Assembly (NCBI GenBank): GCA_964454445.1
Contig: CAYVTD010000020.1
Coordinates: 1-54,065 of the forward strand
Direction: 5' to 3'
DNA from: CAYVTD01 sp964454445
Lineage (GTDB): Bacteria > Bacteroidota > Ignavibacteria > Kapaibacteriales > UBA2268
Length of the DNA stretch: 54,065 nucleotides
The notes under the pieces were generated by a model. The model made no database searches. It saw only the letters and a program-made list of their open reading frames with translations, and was not told the DNA's origin. A program made the position numbers and the translations under genes. Shown in pieces: positions 50,501 through 54,065 of the stretch (within the stretch, counting starts at the first letter, position 1; every line of letters starts with the position of its first letter).

Positions 50501-50521
50501 ATCCAAGCAATTTTCAAACGA

Positions 50522-50917
50522 TTATTTTAGAGTAACCTTGGCGCCGGCTTCTTCGAGTTTCTTCTTAATTTCTTCGGCTTCGGCTTTGCTAACCTGTTCT
50601 TTTACCATACTAGGGGCACCTTCGACAAGGTCTTTGGCTTCTTTCAGGCCAAGGCTGGTAATCTCGCGAACTGCCTTGATTACATTAAGTTTTTTTGCTC
50701 CGACATCTGTTATTTCGACATTAAATTCTGTTTGTTCTTCCTCAACTGCTGCAGGAGCGGCTCCGGGCGTCGGTCCACCAGCCACCATCACTGGCGCAGC
50801 GGCGCTGACGCCAAATTTTTCTTCTAATGCTGATTTTAGCTCTGCTGCCTCGACAAGCGTCAAAGCGGAAATCTTTTCAACGAGTTCTTCAACTATTGCT
50901 GACATTTTTTTCTCCAA
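50522..50917 (-). CDS. rplL: 50S ribosomal protein L7/L12
   Basis: bL12, 131 residues, the stalk protein that recruits translational GTPases. It has an N-terminal dimerisation domain (MSAIVEELVEKISALTLVEA), an Ala/Pro/Gly hinge and the C-terminal factor-binding domain (VGAKKLNVIKAVREITSLGL, then KEAKDLVEGAP). It follows rplJ by 55 bases. Confidence 0.97.
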   Translation of the reverse strand: MEKKMSAIVEELVEKISALTLVEAAELKSALEEKFGVSAAAPVMVAGGPTPGAAPAAVEEEQTEFNVEITDVGAKKLNVIKAVREITSLGLKEAKDLVEGAPSMVKEQVSKAEAEEIKKKLEEAGAKVTLK

Positions 50918-50972
50918 ATTATTTTTAATCGATTATAAACGAAATAATATTTAAGTTATTGTTAGTTGTAGT

Positions 50973-51503
50973 TTATGCCGCTGTACCTTGTTTCTTGGCA
51001 ACTTCTTCAATCACTGAAGCAAGGTCTCTGATTACTGCATTAATCGAGCCGACAATACCTGAGATTGGTGCATGGATGCTGCCAATAACCGACGAAATAA
51101 TGTCGGCTTTGCTCGGCAGGGCTGCGAGTTCTTTTAGCTTCGAGCCGTCATAGAATGTTGATTCGAGGACGGCGGCTTTAAAAACTGGCTTTTCTTTCGC
51201 GTCATATTCTGCTTTGATTATTCTTGCGGGTTCTACTGGATCGTCGTAGCTGAAAACTACACCTGTTTGTCCGAATAGATTTGCGGCAGGAATTTCAGTC
51301 TTGCCTGTTTCTTTGATTGCCATTCTGACAAATGTATTTTTTGCAACTCTGAAATCTAGATCCTTTTCTTTAAGTAGCCGCCGAAAACGAACAGAATCTT
51401 CTACCGTCATTTTCGAAAAATCAACCAGATAATATGCTTGGGCTTTTTTGAACTTTTCAATTAGCTCCGCGAGAATTACTTTTTTTTGTTCTCTGGTTAT
51501 CAT
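50973..51503 (-). CDS. rplJ: 50S ribosomal protein L10
   Basis: uL10, 176 residues, the base of the L12 stalk. It has a globular N-terminal domain (EKFKKAQAYYLVDFSKMTVE, RRLLKEKDLDFRVAKNTFVR) and a C-terminal helix that binds L12 dimers (NAVIRDLASVIEEVAKKQ). A hairpin in the 112-base leader upstream is a candidate for the L10-binding autoregulatory site known in this operon. Confidence 0.97.
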   Translation of the reverse strand: MITREQKKVILAELIEKFKKAQAYYLVDFSKMTVEDSVRFRRLLKEKDLDFRVAKNTFVRMAIKETGKTEIPAANLFGQTGVVFSYDDPVEPARIIKAEYDAKEKPVFKAAVLESTFYDGSKLKELAALPSKADIISSVIGSIHAPISGIVGSINAVIRDLASVIEEVAKKQGTAA

Positions 51504-51534
51504 ATCCTTTTGTTTTTATTTATGTTATCTTGTC

Positions 51535-51571
51535 GCAGCAATATCCCATTAAGGGTAGAAGCAATCGCTGC
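51535..51571 (-). promoter_or_regulatory. candidate L10 leader (autoregulatory RNA) upstream of rplJ
   Basis: On the minus strand GCAGCGAT pairs with ATTGCTGC (51564-51571 with 51535-51542; 8 bp including one G-U), and an inner CCC/GGG pair closes a short loop. It lies 31 bases before the rplJ start, between rplA and rplJ, where L10(L12)4-binding leaders occur in many bacteria. I cannot score it against the family model here. Confidence 0.45.
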
Positions 51572-51615
51572 AAAAAAGAGTGCGTATGCTAAATTTTTCA
51601 AGTTTTATTATAAAT

Positions 51616-52326
51616 TTATGCTTTGTCGGCAGCCTGGAAGGATTGCTCGGCAATTGCAACGCTCGGACCCATTGTCGAGCTGAAATATATACTTTTAATA
51701 TATTTACCTTTTGCTGTCGATGGTTTTGCTTTTACAATGCTTTGAAACATTGTCCTGATGTTGTCGTTTAGTTTGTTCTCATCGAACGAACATTTTCCCA
51801 CGGCAGAATGGATATTGCCAGTTTTATCGACGCGGTATTCTATCTTACCTGCTTTGACATCTTTTACAGCCTGTGCAACATCAAAGGTTACTGTGCCACT
51901 TTTTGGATTAGGCATCAGTCCGCGTGGACCTAATATTTTACCGAGACGACCGACTTGTCCCATTACGTCGGGAGTGGCAATAATAACATCAACATCCACC
52001 CAACCGCCTTGAATCTTTTCGATGTAATCTTCTAAACCGGCATGGTCTGCACCGGCAGCCAATGCCTCCTGGTCTTTGGGGGCTTTGGCAAGGACTAGCA
52101 CTCGAACTGTTTTGCCTGTGCCGTGAGGTAGGGATACTGTGCCACGAACTAGCTGGTCTGCTTTCCTAGGGTCAACACCTAACTTGAAGGAGATTTCAAA
52201 TGATTCGTCGAACCTTGCTGTCGCGTTTTTCTTTACTAAATCTATGCCGTCTTTATAAGCATATACCTGTTTCTGGTCGTAGCTGGCTGCTGCCTTTTTA
52301 TAACGTTTTCCATAAATGTGGCGCAT
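51616..52326 (-). CDS. rplA: 50S ribosomal protein L1
   Basis: uL1, 236 residues, the mobile stalk that guides E-site tRNA; in many bacteria it represses its own operon. It has FEISFKLGVDPRKADQLVRG, GRLGKILGPRGLMPNPKSGT and GKIEYRVDKTGNIHSAVGKC. It follows rplK by 65 bases. Confidence 0.97.
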   Translation of the reverse strand: MRHIYGKRYKKAAASYDQKQVYAYKDGIDLVKKNATARFDESFEISFKLGVDPRKADQLVRGTVSLPHGTGKTVRVLVLAKAPKDQEALAAGADHAGLEDYIEKIQGGWVDVDVIIATPDVMGQVGRLGKILGPRGLMPNPKSGTVTFDVAQAVKDVKAGKIEYRVDKTGNIHSAVGKCSFDENKLNDNIRTMFQSIVKAKPSTAKGKYIKSIYFSSTMGPSVAIAEQSFQAADKA

Positions 52327-52391
52327 AATAAATACTCATTTCTTATATTTATACAATTTTTATACTTAATAAAATCTAATTCAGAAGATTT

Positions 52392-52817
52392 CTATTCTAC
52401 AACAATTCCCATACTTCTGGCAGCGCCCTTAATCATGCTAGTACCAGCTTCGATTGTATCGCAGTTGAGATCCTGCATTTTTAGCTTGGCAATCTCTTCA
52501 CATTGAGCAACAGTAACTGTGCCAACTCTCTTTTTATTTGGTTCGCCAGAGCCGCTTTTTAATCCAGCTATCTTCTTTAAAAGAACAGCTGTTGGAGGTG
52601 ATTTCACTATGAAAGTAAAAGATTTATCGGTAAAGTATGTTACCACCACCGGTAATAACAATCCTTTTTCTTCTTTTGCAGATTTTGCATTAAATTGCTT
52701 GACGAATTCCATACCATTCAATCCTCGCTGACCGAATACAGGTCCAACTGGAGGCGCCATTGTGGCTTCGCCGGCTTTAATTTGCACTTTAAATGATCCT
52801 GCTATTTTCTTTGCCAT
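52392..52817 (-). CDS. rplK: 50S ribosomal protein L11
   Basis: uL11, 141 residues, the GTPase-centre protein that binds 23S H43/44. It has VQIKAGEATMAPPVGPVFGQ, RGLNGMEFVKQFNAK and the C-terminal DTIEAGTSMIKGAARSMGIV. It follows nusG by 76 bases. Confidence 0.97.
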   Translation of the reverse strand: MAKKIAGSFKVQIKAGEATMAPPVGPVFGQRGLNGMEFVKQFNAKSAKEEKGLLLPVVVTYFTDKSFTFIVKSPPTAVLLKKIAGLKSGSGEPNKKRVGTVTVAQCEEIAKLKMQDLNCDTIEAGTSMIKGAARSMGIVVE

Positions 52818-52893
52818 AACTACTTGTATTCTAAATATTTAAACAGTATAATAATCAATTTGAAAATTGTTTGAAAAACAGCTAAATAAATAG

Positions 52894-53469
52894 CTATTTA
52901 TCGCCTCCTACATCGAGTTCCACCTGGCTGAAATCGAGCTCAACTGGAGTCTTTCTACCGAGAATGCCAACCTCGACTTTCAATTTTTGTTTCTCGTTGT
53001 TTATTTCTTTGACAGTGCCTGTAAAACTAGAAAAAGGACCATCAATAACTTTGACTGGATCGCCGATGGAATAATTGGTCTCTATGGTGGCTATATCGCG
53101 TCGCTCCTCGACCCTGCCAACTATACGCTCAACTTCGTGCTTCTGAAGTGATACAGGCTCAACCTTTGTTCCGACAAAACTTACAACAGAAGGCAAATTA
53201 GTAATAATATCCTTCACTTTTTTGTTTAAGATGCAATTCAAAATAATATAACCCGGCAAAAAGTTTTTCACCTTTTGCCTGCGTTTTCCACCTTTGACTT
53301 CGAAAACTGTTTCTTGAGGAATTATTACTTCAAACATCTTGTCTTCGAGGCCTAAACGTTTCATCTCAGCTTCAATACTACGCTTTACTTTTTCCTCATG
53401 ACCTGTAAAAGTACGTAAAGCATACCATCTCGGCTCGATCTCTCTTGGTGGTATGTACGACGGTTCCAT
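52894..53469 (-). CDS. nusG: transcription elongation/antitermination factor NusG
   Basis: 191 residues. The NGN domain at the N-terminus (PRWYALRTFTGHEEKVKRSI) binds polymerase, and the C-terminal KOW domain (GDPVKVIDGPFSSFTGTVKE) contacts S10 or Rho. The C-terminus GRKTPVELDFSQVELD is typical. It follows secE by 55 bases. Confidence 0.96.
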   Translation of the reverse strand: MEPSYIPPREIEPRWYALRTFTGHEEKVKRSIEAEMKRLGLEDKMFEVIIPQETVFEVKGGKRRQKVKNFLPGYIILNCILNKKVKDIITNLPSVVSFVGTKVEPVSLQKHEVERIVGRVEERRDIATIETNYSIGDPVKVIDGPFSSFTGTVKEINNEKQKLKVEVGILGRKTPVELDFSQVELDVGGDK

Positions 53470-53524
53470 AATTAAACTTCTTATAAAAAAAACAAACTTA
53501 TGGCTCTGCGAACCGGAACCATCA

Positions 53525-53707
53525 TTAAAATATCAGTTTCATACCAAAAGTCATTATTTGGTCAACAATCCAAACAAAAACCGTAAAAATAAGTGTTGCC
53601 ACTATCACAACTACTGTTGATTCTCTCAGTTGGTCTTTCGTGGGCCAAGAGACTCTTTTCATCTCTTTGCTGACATCGCTTACGAATTGTTTTATCTTTT
53701 TGATCAT
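53525..53707 (-). CDS. secE: protein translocase subunit SecE
   Basis: 60 residues, the short single-membrane-span form. It has an amphipathic segment (FVSDVSKEMKRVSWPTKDQL, with the SWP-like motif), then one membrane helix at about 30-55. It clamps SecY. Position between tRNA-Trp and nusG is the FCB-typical one. Confidence 0.95.
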   Translation of the reverse strand: MIKKIKQFVSDVSKEMKRVSWPTKDQLRESTVVVIVATLIFTVFVWIVDQIMTFGMKLIF

Positions 53708-53731
53708 TTCGCAGTCTCTAATAAAAAAACT

Positions 53732-53807
53732 TGGCAGGGGCGGCAGGAATCGAACCCGCAGCCTACGGTTTTGGAGACCGTCGCTCTGCCAATTGAGCTA
53801 CACCCCT
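53732..53807 (-). tRNA. trnW: tRNA-Trp (anticodon CCA)
   Basis: 76 bases including an encoded 3' CCA. The acceptor stem AGGGGTG pairs with CGCCCCT (one G-U). The anticodon arm is ACGGT-CTCCAAA-ACCGT, giving anticodon CCA, and the T loop TTCGATT is standard. It lies 24 bases before secE. Confidence 0.95.
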
Positions 53808-53843
53808 GTTGTTTATCGTCTATTTCTATTTTATATGAACAAG

Positions 53844-53916
<73 letters not shown>

Positions 53917-54010
53917 TTGCAAATTTCTTACGAACAACGAAACTACATTTACAAAAGAAAAAGCTTTATTAAGCAACTGAAAACAATTTCTTTACAATAA
54001 ACCGTCTCTA

Positions 54011-54065
54011 TGGAGCGGGAAACGGGGCTCGAACCCGCGACCCTCAGCTTGGGAAGCTGATGCTC
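54011..54065 (-). tRNA. trnG: tRNA-Gly (anticodon CCC), 5' end cut by window edge
   Basis: The 3' 55 bases of a tRNA with encoded CCA. The anticodon arm is TCAGC-TTCCCAA-GCTGA, giving anticodon CCC, which reads GGG. The T arm GCGGG-TTCGAGC-CCCGT is standard. The acceptor 5' strand and most of the D arm lie beyond the window. Confidence 0.88.

Overview
The window reads as a chromosomal segment of a Bacteroidota/Chlorobiota-type (FCB group) bacterium. The evidence is: two exported proteins with type IX secretion C-terminal sorting domains; a VanZ-like protein; a tail-fibre/S74-type chaperone fragment; a TAnnTTTG-type promoter candidate; and the FCB-style string tRNA-Gly, tRNA-Thr, tRNA-Trp, secE, nusG, rplKAJL, rpoBC. 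An Ignavibacteria/Kapabacteria-like host is my best guess, not proven. Base composition is moderately AT-rich with very AT-rich spacers. I see no mobile element, CRISPR array or rRNA.

Positions 1-20000 are a mixed accessory/housekeeping region. It holds a frameshifted 3' fragment of a tail-fibre-like gene; a truncated Cache chemoreceptor-like protein; a very large type IX-secreted beta-helix protein broken by one frameshift; a TPR membrane protein beside a VanZ-Mth938 fusion; and a lone succinyl-CoA ligase alpha subunit. It continues with a soluble receiver-PAS-histidine kinase, a short-chain prenyl diphosphate synthase, and a repeat-rich type IX-secreted protein with a structured leader. It ends with HPr kinase/phosphorylase, a Ppx/GppA phosphatase, a small membrane protein and a STAS-domain fusion protein.

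Positions 20050-54065 form one almost continuous minus-strand translation and transcription block. In transcription order it runs tRNA-Gly(CCC), tRNA-Thr(GGU), tRNA-Trp(CCA), secE, nusG, rplK, rplA, rplJ, rplL, rpoB, rpoC (terminator), then a mitochondrial-EFG1-like EF-G. Next come rpsL, rpsG, an EFG2-like EF-G and tuf, followed by the whole S10-spc-alpha cluster: rpsJ, rplC, rplD, rplW, rplB, rpsS, rplV, rpsC, rplP, rpmC, rpsQ, rplN, rplX, rplE, rpsN, rpsH, rplF, rplR, rpsE, rpmD, rplO, secY, map, infA, rpmJ, rpsM, rpsK, rpoA, rplQ (terminator). rpsD is absent from its usual place between rpsK and rpoA. The order is conservative, but several details are not: a ~127-residue acidic N-terminal extension on S17, a ~95-residue acidic tail on L17, smaller extensions on L4 and L5, two divergent EF-Gs with no canonical bacterial EF-G in the window, and RNA hairpins with attenuator geometry before rpoB, rplJ and rpsJ.

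I found no clear new defence or mobile system. The most interesting leads are the paired acidic ribosomal-protein extensions, the EF-G pair, the VanZ-Mth938 fusion, the STAS fusion, the tandem-repeat secreted protein with its Shine-Dalgarno-sequestering leader, and the candidate attenuators.
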